Assembly (NCBI RefSeq): GCF_916618745.1
Contig: NZ_OU745373.1
Location: 1,812,501 to 1,876,500, forward strand
Direction of reading: 5' to 3'
Length of the DNA stretch: 64,000 nt
Source of the DNA: Cardiobacterium sp. Marseille-Q4385
GTDB taxonomy: Bacteria > Pseudomonadota > Gammaproteobacteria > Cardiobacteriales > Cardiobacteriaceae
Both the position numbers and the translations under genes were made by a program. The first letter of the stretch is position 1, and each line of letters starts with the position of its first letter. Positions 55,976-63,745 of this stretch are shown one piece after another. The notes under the pieces are model-generated. The model was not told the origin of the DNA. It was given only the letters and a program-made list of their open reading frames with translations, and ran no database searches.

Positions 55976-57037
55976 TCATTCCGCCTCGTAATAGGCAAAG
56001 CCGGTCATCAGCGGCTTGGCGGTGCGCACCAGCGCGGCGCGGGTGAAGCGGTAACTGTCACCATCCGGCTCGCAGACCATGTCCACACTGATAAAACCGG
56101 AGGGATGCTCGATGGTGACGACGCTGCCGCTCGCGCGGTAACAATCATGGGCGACAGTGCCGGGAATATTCGCCGCCGCTGCGACGCAAATGGCGCCGGT
56201 AACGGCATGGGCGGCGTGGCACTTATCCGGCACAAAATAGCGCGACGTGATGCTGCCTGCGCCGCGCGGTGCGGAGAGCACGCCCATTTTCGGCACGACG
56301 CTACCGCGCACATCGCCCAGCCCCATCAACTCGCCCGCTTGTAACCGCATCGCTTCCATACGCGCAATCAGCCCGCCTTGCGCGTCCAGCTCGGCCTTGC
56401 TTTCATCGCCGCGCAGGCCGAGTTCGGCGGCGCTGAACAGCACCATCGGCATGGCGACGTCGATGCAGGTCACGTTCAGACCATCGATGCAGTCGCGCTT
56501 GTGGCCAGTCGGGAAAATTTTGCCCGTCTTCGCGCCTTCAATCTGGCTGAAATTGAGCCGCACCGGCGAACCGCTGCCGGCCACACCGGAAATCACCGTG
56601 TCGCCGTCATATTTCAGCACCCCGTTCGGCGTTTCGGCGGAGACCTCGATGATGCTGTCGGTATTGACGTTATAAACCTTGACCGTCGTCACGCCGTCTT
56701 CCAGGGCAATCAGGCCGCATTCGCTGGCGTAGCAGATGATGCCGGAGAGAATATTGCCGCAGGAAGGGCGGGTGTCGATAGTCTTCTGCTCGATGCCCGC
56801 CTGGGCAAAGAGATAATCGAGATCGATGCCGGGGCGCGCCGATTTACTGATGATGCCGATCTTGCTGGTGAGGCTGGTCGCGCCGCCGAGGCCGTTGATT
56901 TGCGAAGCCTCGCCGGAACCCATGATGGCGAGCAGCACGCGGTCGCGTGCGGTGGGGTCAGCAGGCAGATCGTCCTGGCGGAAATAGACACCTTTGGAAG
57001 TGCCGCCGCGAATAATCATGCAGGGGATTTTTTTCAT
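55976..57037 (-). CDS. PrpF-family isomerase (4-oxalomesaconate tautomerase-like)
   Basis: A 353-residue diaminopimelate-epimerase-fold protein of the PrpF/GalD family: MKKIPCMIIRGGTSKGVYFRQDDLPADPTARDRVLLAIMGSGEASQINGLGGATSLTSKIGI. The two lobes carry DTRPSCGNILSGIICYA and KCHAAHAVTGAICVAAA. Relatives isomerise 4-oxalomesaconate or cis/trans-aconitates; the substrate cannot be fixed from sequence, and no propionate or gallate genes are nearby. ATG 57037 follows GAGAGGC; an upstream in-frame ATG adds 22 non-family residues. Confidence 0.88.
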   Translation of the reverse strand: MKKIPCMIIRGGTSKGVYFRQDDLPADPTARDRVLLAIMGSGEASQINGLGGATSLTSKIGIISKSARPGIDLDYLFAQAGIEQKTIDTRPSCGNILSGIICYASECGLIALEDGVTTVKVYNVNTDSIIEVSAETPNGVLKYDGDTVISGVAGSGSPVRLNFSQIEGAKTGKIFPTGHKRDCIDGLNVTCIDVAMPMVLFSAAELGLRGDESKAELDAQGGLIARMEAMRLQAGELMGLGDVRGSVVPKMGVLSAPRGAGSITSRYFVPDKCHAAHAVTGAICVAAAANIPGTVAHDCYRASGSVVTIEHPSGFISVDMVCEPDGDSYRFTRAALVRTAKPLMTGFAYYEAE

Positions 57038-57201
57038 ATATGCCTCTCGGTGGGTGGGGAAGCGGTATTTTCGTATAAAAATGCCCCGGCGTGGCAGCAT
57101 CACTCGCTGGCGGAAAAACAGAAAATGGCGGACGAATCCCTTACAATCCGCGCCGTCTTGCCGAAAGACAAATTCCCTTTTCCTTTACTTTGGAGCCCTT
57201 T

Positions 57202-57717
57202 ATGAAAACCCTGATGAAAAACACCCTCGCCGCCGTCATGCTTGCCGGTCTGGCTGTGAGCGCGTCCGCGCAGAACTTTGCCGGAAAAACCTCGCAAGAA
57301 CTCGGGCAGAAAATCGCTAACGAAGTCATGATGGAAATCATGACCGAAGTGCAGAAAGCCGGCGATAAACAGCCTTCCCAAGAAGAAATCGGCAAAATGC
57401 TGGGCAAAAAAATGGCCGACAAAATGCGTGCCAACCTCGCTGAATTGAAAAAAGGCGCGACGGAAGACTGCACGAACCTCTACGGCCAGGACAAAGCCAG
57501 TAACTGTGCCTGCGTGACCGACAAAACCGATTACGAAGGCATGTTCGTCCTCATCGAAAAACAAATGGCTAATCCGCAAACCGAGATGACCGCCGAAATG
57601 ACCGCGCAGGAAAAGAAAAACGAAGAAGCCTACAAAGCCTGCGACCTTGATATCGCCGTGATGAAAAAAGCATCTGAAGCGATGGCTCAAGAAGCTGCTA
57701 AAGCGATGGCGAAATAA
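57202..57717 (+). CDS. Small periplasmic protein of unknown function
   Basis: A 171-residue protein with signal peptide MKTLMKNTLAAVMLAGLAVSASA then QNFAGKTSQELGQKIANEVMMEIM. The mature part is strongly helical, rich in Met, Lys, Glu and Ala, with four cysteines (DCTNLYGQDKASNCACV and KACDLD) that could form two disulfides. Not a family I recognise. TGGAG lies before the ATG. Single gene with its own terminator. Confidence 0.75.
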   Translation: MKTLMKNTLAAVMLAGLAVSASAQNFAGKTSQELGQKIANEVMMEIMTEVQKAGDKQPSQEEIGKMLGKKMADKMRANLAELKKGATEDCTNLYGQDKASNCACVTDKTDYEGMFVLIEKQMANPQTEMTAEMTAQEKKNEEAYKACDLDIAVMKKASEAMAQEAAKAMAK

Positions 57718-57736
57718 TCCCCCGCTGCAAATAACA

Positions 57737-57763
57737 AGAAACCCCGCTGCGGCGGGGTTTCTT
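57737..57763 (+). terminator. Terminator of the periplasmic protein gene
   Basis: AAGAAACCCCGC / GCGGGGTTTCTT hairpin, 20 bases after the stop codon. Confidence 0.88.
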
Positions 57764-58064
57764 GTATGCGGCGTGTAAAAATGGCCTCATCAAACGGCAT
57801 AAAGACTGGATGCACGTAGGCGAGCCTTGGCTCACCGGGCAGGCGCAACCCGCTTCATCATCTTTCGTCAGGACGACTGGCCGCCAAGCGAGATGACTAT
57901 GCGGCTTTTTCCATGCCTATCCTGCTCAGTGCTGTTAAATCTCCCGAACACGCGCATATCGCGCCCTGCCCGACAATCGGCGTTGAGCAGAGAGAATCCG
58001 GGGTTTTCCTTGTCTGACCGTCGTCGCAAAATGCCAGATAACCCCGTCCGCTGATGGCGATGGG
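57764..58064. other. Intergenic stretch without a supported gene
   Basis: Short open frames on both strands lack ribosome sites and family features. It contains a degenerate copy of the 25-bp repeat near 57788-57812 (CAAACGGCATAAAGACTGG), another core GCCGCCAAGCGAGAT at 57891 and a small hairpin GGCGAGCC-TT-GGCTCACC near 57818. Confidence 0.4.
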
Positions 58065-58217
58065 ATATAGTTGAATAGATAAAAAAGCGTAACAAGGCGC
58101 GTCGCCGCAGACAGTACAGGTAGTACGGCGGGTTCCCATAAAAATCGCGTAGCGATTTTTATGGGGCCCGGTCAGGCGACGCAACGCCGTTACGATTTTT
58201 TAGATGTTTAACTATAT
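58065..58217 (+). repeat. Correia-like miniature inverted-repeat element, copy 1
   Basis: A 153-bp element bounded by ATATAGTT and AACTATAT, with roughly 33-base imperfect terminal inverted repeats. Inside are CAAGGCG, the core GCCGCAGACAGTACAG plus GTAGTACGGC (58104-58129), and GGCGACGCAACGCCGT toward the right end. The centre (58135-58165) is a perfect 14-bp-arm palindrome with a GTA loop. Order and core sequence match the Neisseria Correia repeat as I remember it. No coding capacity. Confidence 0.8.
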
Positions 58218-58237
58218 GACCCGTACGATGGCATGAC

Positions 58238-58289
58238 TTGACCATTTCCTTCATCCTCTCCTACCATGCGCGCCCCCGCCTTCGGGCGG
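58238..58289 (+). promoter_or_regulatory. Promoter and leader hairpin of the His-rich gene
   Basis: TTGACC (58238-58243) and TACCAT (58262-58267), 18 bases apart. They are followed by CCGCC-TTCG-GGCGG (58276-58289) and TGTTTT. The hairpin would sit near the 5' end of the transcript, as a stabiliser or a weak attenuator. Confidence 0.45.
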
Positions 58290-58321
58290 TGTTTTCATCA
58301 AAAAATACAAGGAACACCAAT

Positions 58322-58678
58322 ATGACCGATACCTGCACCCTGCCACATCACGCCGACCATGCGCATCAGCACGGCGCAAACTGCGGCCACACCGCCATTA
58401 AACATGATGGCCACGTTGATTACTTGCACGACGGCCATCTGCACCACCCGCACGAAGGGCATGTGGATGAACACCGCATTGCCGTTAGCGCGGTCAATCC
58501 TGATGTCTGCACCCCGGATCACCACTGCAACGGCCATGAAGCAGGCCACGTTCACGGCCCCGGCTGCGGTCACGAAGCCGTGCCACATGGCGACCACGTC
58601 GATTATCTTGTGGACGGCCATCTGCACCATCCGCACGATGGCCATTGTGATAACCACGGCCCGATTGAACTCGCTTGA
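58322..58678 (+). CDS. Histidine-rich metal-binding protein
   Basis: A 118-residue cytoplasmic protein with 29 His and six Cys, and no signal peptide or membrane span. It contains an internal duplication: HDGHVDYLHDGHLHHPHEGH and GDHVDYLVDGHLHHPHDGH, each preceded by a Cys-Gly-His motif (NCGH, GCGH). Similar short proteins are often labelled zinc-related; binding or storage of Zn, Ni or Co is likely by composition. An AAGGAA site precedes the ATG and a terminator follows. It stands alone, without a transporter gene beside it. Confidence 0.8.
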   Translation: MTDTCTLPHHADHAHQHGANCGHTAIKHDGHVDYLHDGHLHHPHEGHVDEHRIAVSAVNPDVCTPDHHCNGHEAGHVHGPGCGHEAVPHGDHVDYLVDGHLHHPHDGHCDNHGPIELA

Positions 58679-58695
58679 ATCGTAGGGAAATAAGG

Positions 58696-58720
58696 AAGAC
58701 GGCAACCGCCGTCTTTTTTT
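58696..58720 (+). terminator. Terminator of the His-rich gene
   Basis: AAGACGGC / GCCGTCTT hairpin followed by a T-run. Confidence 0.9.
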
Positions 58721-58746
58721 ATCCGCGACGGAAGGTGGCGGATTCC

Positions 58747-58771
58747 CGTCAAGCGGGACAAACACTGGCTT
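58747..58771 (+). repeat. 25-bp repeat unit, single copy
   Basis: CGTCAAGCGGGACAAACACTGG, one unit of the family found at 24691 and 59057, just upstream of the inverted-repeat element at 58786. Written here as CGTCAAGCGGGACAAAC plus ACTGGCTT. Confidence 0.8.
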
Positions 58772-58785
58772 TGCTACCAAACGGA

Positions 58786-59057
58786 CATAGGTATCTACCC
58801 ATCTCGGTAGTTGAAAAGATATCTGAAAAAACAAAGGGAAATCCCTGCCCGCTTGCGGGACTGGAACAGCTCGCGTAGCGAGAAAGGGGTAGGGGTGAGG
58901 GCGTTCGTCCGCAGGACGAATCTCGTCAAGCGGGACAGATAGACATTTTTTGCCCTCCTCCGTCGCTTCGCGACACCTCCTCCCGCAAGCGGGAGGAGGG
59001 ATTATCCACTGTTTTTAAAAAGTTTTTCTCTTGTTGCGAGATGGGTAGATACTTATG
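58786..59057 (+). repeat. Inverted-repeat element family 2, copy 1 (272 bp)
   Basis: The left end CATAGGTATCTACCCATCTC is mirrored at the right end (complement of CATAAGTATCTACCCATCTC). Internal hairpins are CGTCCGCAGGACG, GTCGCTTCGCGAC and CCTCCTCCCGC-AA-GCGGGAGGAGG. The whole order is repeated in opposite orientation at 62948-63197. No open frame of note, so it is non-autonomous. Confidence 0.85.
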
Positions 59058-59348
59058 GCCAAGTGAGATAAATGCTGGGTTCGCGCCAAGTGGATAAACG
59101 CTGGGCTCGTGGCGAACCGCCAAGCGGGATAAATGCTGGGTTAGTGACGGTCGCCAAGGGGAGAAATCCTGGTTTTTATTCCCCCCTTCCGGCCTGCGGC
59201 CACCTTCCCCCACAAGCGGAGGAAGGGATTTTTTCGTGCAATGTTCGAACTTGGGCGCACGCCAAGCCGGATAAATACTGGGTTAGTGGACAGCCGCCAA
59301 ACGGGATAAACACTTGTCTTGCCGCCAAGCGGGATAAATCCTGGGCTG
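59057..59348 (+). repeat. Cluster of seven 25-bp repeat units
   Basis: Units start near 59057, 59083, 59118, 59152, 59261, 59296 and 59324, all on the plus strand, spaced irregularly. They read CGCCAAGCGGGATAAAT with one or more changes, then a base and CTGGGTT/CT. A hairpin (CCTTCCCCCACAAGCGGAGGAAGG, about 59204-59227) interrupts them. No gene lies between 58679 and 59446. Confidence 0.85.
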
Positions 59349-59446
59349 GCAGGGCAGGGCGGTTGTTCTCGCTATCTCACCCAGCCGCAGCCTTCCCCCG
59401 CTGATGCGGTATGATTCGCGCCTTTCGTTCCCACCTTCTTATCACT

Positions 59447-60211
59447 ATGTCCGTTTCCCATCCCGTCGCTGCCCGTCTGCTCGATATTTTTGCCGCTGGC
59501 GATATGTTTGTCCGTATGCGCTATCAGGGTGAGGCGCATGTGGTGCCGGCTGCCCTGCGCGGCGATGTCGCCCTTGATGACCTGCTCGGTATCGAGACGC
59601 AGAAGGCGGCGTTTCTCGCCAATATCGAGCGTTTTCTCAGCGGCGCGCCGTATCAGCACACGCTGCTCTGGGGCGCGCGCGGCACGGGGAAGTCGTCGCT
59701 GGTGCGTGCCGCGCTGCGCTTTTTCCGCCCGCGCGGGCTGAAGTGTTTGCAGGTCGCCTGCGATGATTTGCCGGATTTGCCGTTTTTGTTGTGGACGCTG
59801 GCGCAGGCGCCCTCACCGTTTGTGGTCTTTATTGATGATTTGTCCTTCGGCGCGGATGACGGCAGTTATCGTGCGCTGAAAGCGGTGCTGGATGGCGCGC
59901 TTGGCGGCGTCGCGGCGAATGTGCTGATTTGTCTGACGTCGAACCGTCGTCATTTGCTTGCCGAGTTTCACCGCGATGACCGCGCCCTGCACCCGCAGGA
60001 GGATGTGGAGGAGCAGGTGTCGCTGGCGGAACGCTTCGGGCTGCGTCTGGCCTTTCATCCGCTCGATCAGGTACAGTTTCTGGTGACGGTTGCGCACTGG
60101 CTGGGGCGCGATTTGTCGCCGGACGAACGCCAGCGTGCGTTGCAGTTTGCCCTCGCCCAGGGCTCGCGCAGTGCCCGCGTCGCCGCGCAGTGCGCACAGG
60201 CGCTGTTGTGA
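59447..60211 (+). CDS. DUF815-type P-loop ATPase
   Basis: A 254-residue AAA-like protein with HTLLWGARGTGKSS (Walker A, 76-83) and PSPFVVFIDDLSFGADDGSYRALKAVLDG (Walker B, D130-D131). It continues NVLICLTSNRRHLL and VSLAERFGLRLAFHPLDQVQFLVTVAHWLG, the pattern of the DUF815 family (bacterial ATPases of unknown role). The start is uncertain: ATG 59447 or ATG 59411, neither with a strong ribosome site. Its stop overlaps the MATE gene start (GTGA). Confidence 0.85.
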   Translation: MSVSHPVAARLLDIFAAGDMFVRMRYQGEAHVVPAALRGDVALDDLLGIETQKAAFLANIERFLSGAPYQHTLLWGARGTGKSSLVRAALRFFRPRGLKCLQVACDDLPDLPFLLWTLAQAPSPFVVFIDDLSFGADDGSYRALKAVLDGALGGVAANVLICLTSNRRHLLAEFHRDDRALHPQEDVEEQVSLAERFGLRLAFHPLDQVQFLVTVAHWLGRDLSPDERQRALQFALAQGSRSARVAAQCAQALL

Positions 60212-61539
60212 AGGCGGTTTTTGCCGAAGGCGGCTTGTGGCGGCATTTGCTGTCAATGACCGCCGCGCGCAGTGTCGGCATCATGGCGACGTTTGTTGTC
60301 GATTTTGTTGATGTGCTGTTCATCAGCCGCCTGGGCGATACCAGACTGGTGGCGGCAGTCGGCTTTTCCGCCGCCGCGCTCTTTTTTATCCGCGCGATTG
60401 CGATAGCCCTCGGCATTGCCACCACGGCGCTGGTCGCGCAGGCCGTTGGCAGTGGCAACGAGCAGCGCGCGGCGCGTTATGCCTTTAATCTGTCGCTGTT
60501 GTCGTTTGTGCTGATGGCGACGATTGCCGCCACAGTGTGGCTGGGGCGGGGCACGGTGCTGTCCTGGGTCGGGGCGTCGGGCGAGACGCTACACTTTGCC
60601 AGCGGTTATCTCGGCATCGTCCTGATCGGTCTGCCGCTCCTGGCACTCGGCAACTGCGGCACGGCGACGCTGTTCGCTCTCGGCAGCGCGCGGCTCGCCA
60701 TGCTGGTCAGCCTGAGTGCGACGCTGACGCAGGCGGCGCTTGACCCTGTCTTCATCTTCGTCCTGGGCTGGGGACTGCACGGGGCAGCGCTTGCGGCGGT
60801 GTGTGCGCAGGCGGTGATGGCGGCGGTCGCCTGGTACTGCCTGCTCTGCCGCTACCGCTTGCGCGCGCCGCTAGCGCCACATCTGCTCGCTGCCGATATT
60901 CCCGCCATTACCGCCATTGCCTTTCCGGCGATGCTGACCAACCTCACCAGCCCTATCGCTACCGCTTATGCCGCGCGCAGCATGGCGCAGTTCGGCGACG
61001 CCGCCGCTTCCGCCTTCGCCGTCATCATGCGCCTGGTGCCGCTTGGCTTTGCCCTGCTGTTCTCGCTGTCTGCCGCTGTCGCGCCAATTGTCGGCCAGAA
61101 CGCGGGGGCAGCCCGCTTCGACCGCGTGCGCGAGACCTTATATAACGCGCTCGTCTTCAATTTCGCCGTGACCGCCACCGTCTGCCTGCTGCTCTTCGCC
61201 GCGCGCGACATTTTGCCGGGCTGGTTCACCCTCAGCGGCGAAGCGGCGGCGCTGCTGTGCTACTTTTGCAGCGGCATTGCCCTGCTCTACGGCTGCAAGG
61301 GCATGATTTTCTTCATGAATGCCGCGTACAACAACCTGGGCCGCCCGTTTTACGCCACCGCCGCCAACCTCGCCTGCCTCACCTGCGGCTCCCTGCCGCT
61401 GATTAGCCTCGGCGGCCACTACTTCGGCGCGCGCGGCGTCATCAGTGGACAGATGGCCGAAGCGGTGCTGGTCGCGCCCGTCTGCTGGCTTATCGTCCTG
61501 CGCCTCACCGCCCGCTGTGCCGCCGTCCAACCCCGCTAA
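60208..61539 (+). CDS. MATE-family efflux transporter
   Basis: A 443-residue, twelve-span multidrug and toxin extrusion protein. It begins VKAVFAEGGLWRHLLSMTAARSVGIMATFVVDFVDVLFISRLGDTRLVAAVGFS (first MATE repeat), and the second repeat starts near IPAITAIAFPAMLTNLTSPIATAYAARSMAQFGDAAASAFAVIMR. GTG 60208 is chosen since it overlaps the ATPase stop; an upstream GTG at 60190 is possible. Coupled ions and substrates cannot be read from sequence. trmL follows after three bases. Confidence 0.9.
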   Translation: MKAVFAEGGLWRHLLSMTAARSVGIMATFVVDFVDVLFISRLGDTRLVAAVGFSAAALFFIRAIAIALGIATTALVAQAVGSGNEQRAARYAFNLSLLSFVLMATIAATVWLGRGTVLSWVGASGETLHFASGYLGIVLIGLPLLALGNCGTATLFALGSARLAMLVSLSATLTQAALDPVFIFVLGWGLHGAALAAVCAQAVMAAVAWYCLLCRYRLRAPLAPHLLAADIPAITAIAFPAMLTNLTSPIATAYAARSMAQFGDAAASAFAVIMRLVPLGFALLFSLSAAVAPIVGQNAGAARFDRVRETLYNALVFNFAVTATVCLLLFAARDILPGWFTLSGEAAALLCYFCSGIALLYGCKGMIFFMNAAYNNLGRPFYATAANLACLTCGSLPLISLGGHYFGARGVISGQMAEAVLVAPVCWLIVLRLTARCAAVQPR

Positions 61540-61542
61540 ACC

Positions 61543-62016
61543 ATGCCACACATCGCCCTCTACCAACCGCAAATCGCGCCGAACACCGGCAACATCATCC
61601 GCCTCTGCGCCAACACCGGCGCCACCCTGCACCTTATCCACCCGCTCGGCTTTGTCTGGGACGACCGCCGCCTGCGCCGCGCCGGCCTCGATTACGCCGA
61701 ATACGCCCACATCCGCCACCACGACGACTGGGCCGCCTTTTGCGCCGCGACCGCCGGGCAAACCCTGTGGGCGCTCACCACCAAAGGCAGGCGCGGCCTC
61801 TACAACGCCCGCTTCGGCGCGGACGACATCCTCCTCTTTGGCAGCGAAACAGCGGGCTTGCCGGAAAACGTTCACGCCGCGCTTGATCCCGCACAAAAAC
61901 TGCGCCTGCCCATGCAGGAAACCTCGCGCAGCCTCAACCTCTCAAACACCGTCGCGATTGTGCTTTACGAGGCGATAAGGCAGAATCTGCCCGCCGATAC
62001 CGCTACAAATTTATAA
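61543..62016 (+). CDS. trmL: tRNA (cytidine(34)-2'-O)-methyltransferase
   Basis: A SPOUT-class methyltransferase modifying the wobble base of tRNA-Leu isoacceptors. The 157-residue protein has YQPQIAPNTGNIIRLCANTGATLHLIHPLGF at the N-terminus and the SAM-binding trefoil knot in LFGSETAGLPENV and LPMQETSRSLNLSNTVAIVLYEA. Length and motifs match TrmL/YibK. It lies three bases after the MATE gene and 16 before menA. Confidence 0.95.
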   Translation: MPHIALYQPQIAPNTGNIIRLCANTGATLHLIHPLGFVWDDRRLRRAGLDYAEYAHIRHHDDWAAFCAATAGQTLWALTTKGRRGLYNARFGADDILLFGSETAGLPENVHAALDPAQKLRLPMQETSRSLNLSNTVAIVLYEAIRQNLPADTATNL

Positions 62017-62032
62017 AACGCAAGAAAATCAC

Positions 62033-62920
62033 ATGAGCCCACTAATCCAACTGGCCCGCCCGCGCACCCTGCCGCTCGCCTTCGCCGTCATCTGCTGCGG
62101 CAACGCGCTCGCCTACCACGATGGCAGCTGGCATCCCCTCGTCTTCATCCTCGCGTTGCTGACCGCCCTCTCCCTGCAAATCCTCTCCAACATCGCCAAC
62201 GATTACGGCGACGGCATACGCGGCACCGACCGTGCCCGTCCCGCCAGCGCCCCGCTCCGTCTCACTGCCAACGGCAGCGTCAGCCCCGCTTACATGCGCC
62301 GCCTGCTCGTTGTCTGCACCCTCGCCAGCCTCGCTCTCGGTATTACGCTACTCAGCGTCAGCGCGCTTGACTGGCGCGGTTTCCTTGTCTTTCTCGGCCT
62401 CGGCGCGCTTGCCATCACCGCCGCCATCACCTACACCGTTGGCCGCTGCGCCTACGGTTACCACGCCCTCGGCGAAATCAGCGTCTTCACCTTCTTCGGC
62501 CTGCTTGGCGTCCTCGGCAGCTACTACCTGCAAAGCGGCGGCTGGCACCCGACCCTGCTCCTGCCCGCCGCCGGCAGCGGTCTGCTCGCCGCCGCCGTGC
62601 TTAACATCAACAACATCCGCGACATCACCAGCGACCGCGCCGCCGACAAACAGACCCTTGCCGTCAAACTCGGCTTCGAGCGCGCCAAACAGTTCCAATA
62701 CATCCTGTTAAGCGCGGCCAGCTGCTGCTACCTCATTTACGCCCTGCTTAACCAGGCCTACACCAGCCTGCTATGGCTGCTGCTCCTGCCACTCGTGAGC
62801 ACACACGCCCGCGCCCTGCACCGCGCCGCCGACCAGATGAGCGCCGGCTGTGAACTGAAACGCATCGTCGGCTGCGCCTGCGGGGTAAACCTGCTGTTCA
62901 GCCTGGGGCTGTGCTTATAA
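62033..62920 (+). CDS. menA: 1,4-dihydroxy-2-naphthoate polyprenyltransferase
   Basis: A membrane UbiA-family prenyltransferase making demethylmenaquinone. The 295-residue protein has about eight spans, the prenyl-diphosphate motif NIANDYGDGIRGTDRARP, and the second Asp-rich region NINNIRDITSDRAADKQTLAVKLG. Its presence implies menaquinone-based anaerobic respiration; other men genes are not in the window. Confidence 0.94.
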   Translation: MSPLIQLARPRTLPLAFAVICCGNALAYHDGSWHPLVFILALLTALSLQILSNIANDYGDGIRGTDRARPASAPLRLTANGSVSPAYMRRLLVVCTLASLALGITLLSVSALDWRGFLVFLGLGALAITAAITYTVGRCAYGYHALGEISVFTFFGLLGVLGSYYLQSGGWHPTLLLPAAGSGLLAAAVLNINNIRDITSDRAADKQTLAVKLGFERAKQFQYILLSAASCCYLIYALLNQAYTSLLWLLLLPLVSTHARALHRAADQMSAGCELKRIVGCACGVNLLFSLGLCL

Positions 62921-62947
62921 AAGTCCGCTTACTACCTGCCAAGCGGC

Positions 62948-63197
62948 CATAGGTATCTATACTTCTCGCAGCGAGAAAAATCCCTTTAGGAAACAGAGGA
63001 CAATCCCTCCTCCCGCCTGCGGGAGGAGGTGTCGCGAAGCGACGGAGGAGGGCAAAAAAATGCCTGTCTGTCCCGCTCGATAAGGTTTGTCCTACGGACG
63101 AATGCCCTCACTTTGTCCCTATCCCGCAAGCGAGCGTGGGGTTTTCCTTTGTTTTCTCGGCTATTTTTGCGACTGCTGAGATAGGTAGATATCTATG
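62948..63197 (-). repeat. Inverted-repeat element family 2, copy 2 (250 bp)
   Basis: Bounded by CATAGGTATCTATACTTCTC and the complement of CATAGATATCTACCTATCTC. Its reverse complement follows copy 1 (58786-59057) in order: the CGTCCGTAGGACAAA-type hairpin, GGGACAGACAGGCATTTTTT, GTCGCTTCGCGAC and CCTCCTCCCGCAGGCGGGAGGAGG. It is preceded by GCCAAGCGGC, as copy 1 is preceded by ACCAAACGGA. It lies between menA and an IS630-family element. Confidence 0.85.
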
Positions 63198-63207
63198 GCT
63201 AATATAC

Positions 63208-63745
63208 TTAATTATTCACACATATATTAAATAATAGGTCAATATTATTTAATCGAAGTTTATTGCGAATAGATTTAATCCATGCCCATTTATGCTCGAT
63301 TGGGTTTAAGTTAGGGCTATAAGGTGGAAGCCATAATATCCTATGCCCATTCTTCTTTAATAAATCAGCTATCTCGCTGCTTTTATGAAAAGCTGCATTA
63401 TCCATCACAACTACACTGTTTTTTGGCAGTTCAGGTAACAAGGTTTGCTCCACCCACGCCTTAAAAATATCAGTATTAATGCTATGCTCGAACAAGCCAA
63501 CAGCAAATAGCTTGTTCTCATATACCGCACCTATAGCATTAACTTGATTTTTACCATGCCAATCATGCTCAGCGTAACAACGCTGTCCTCTAAGTGAATA
63601 ACCATATCGCCTGATCCAGTCTTTGCGGAAGCCACTCTCGTCAATATATACCAAAGGTAGTTTGCGCTTACGGAAGCAGGTCTGAAAACGTTGGAACCAA
63701 TTCCGTTTAATCGGACAAGCCTTGGGGTGTTTCAGTATCGTCTTT
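63208..63745 (-). CDS. IS630-family transposase, catalytic part (orfB)
   Basis: The DDE domain has LVYIDESGFRKDWIRRYGY (first Asp), VVVMDNAAFHKSSEIADLL (second Asp) and LPPYSPNLNPIEHKWAWIKS (Glu), the IS630/Tc1 pattern. The first in-frame ATG is at 63654, but family sequence extends upstream in frame (TILKHPKACPIKRNWFQRFQ) to the A7 run at 63743-63749. Translation by -1 frameshifting from orfA is therefore likely. Confidence 0.88.

Noticed and set aside
57827..58095. Small frames on both strands before the Correia-like element
   Set aside because: No ribosome sites, no recognisable motifs, overlapping each other and containing repeat cores.
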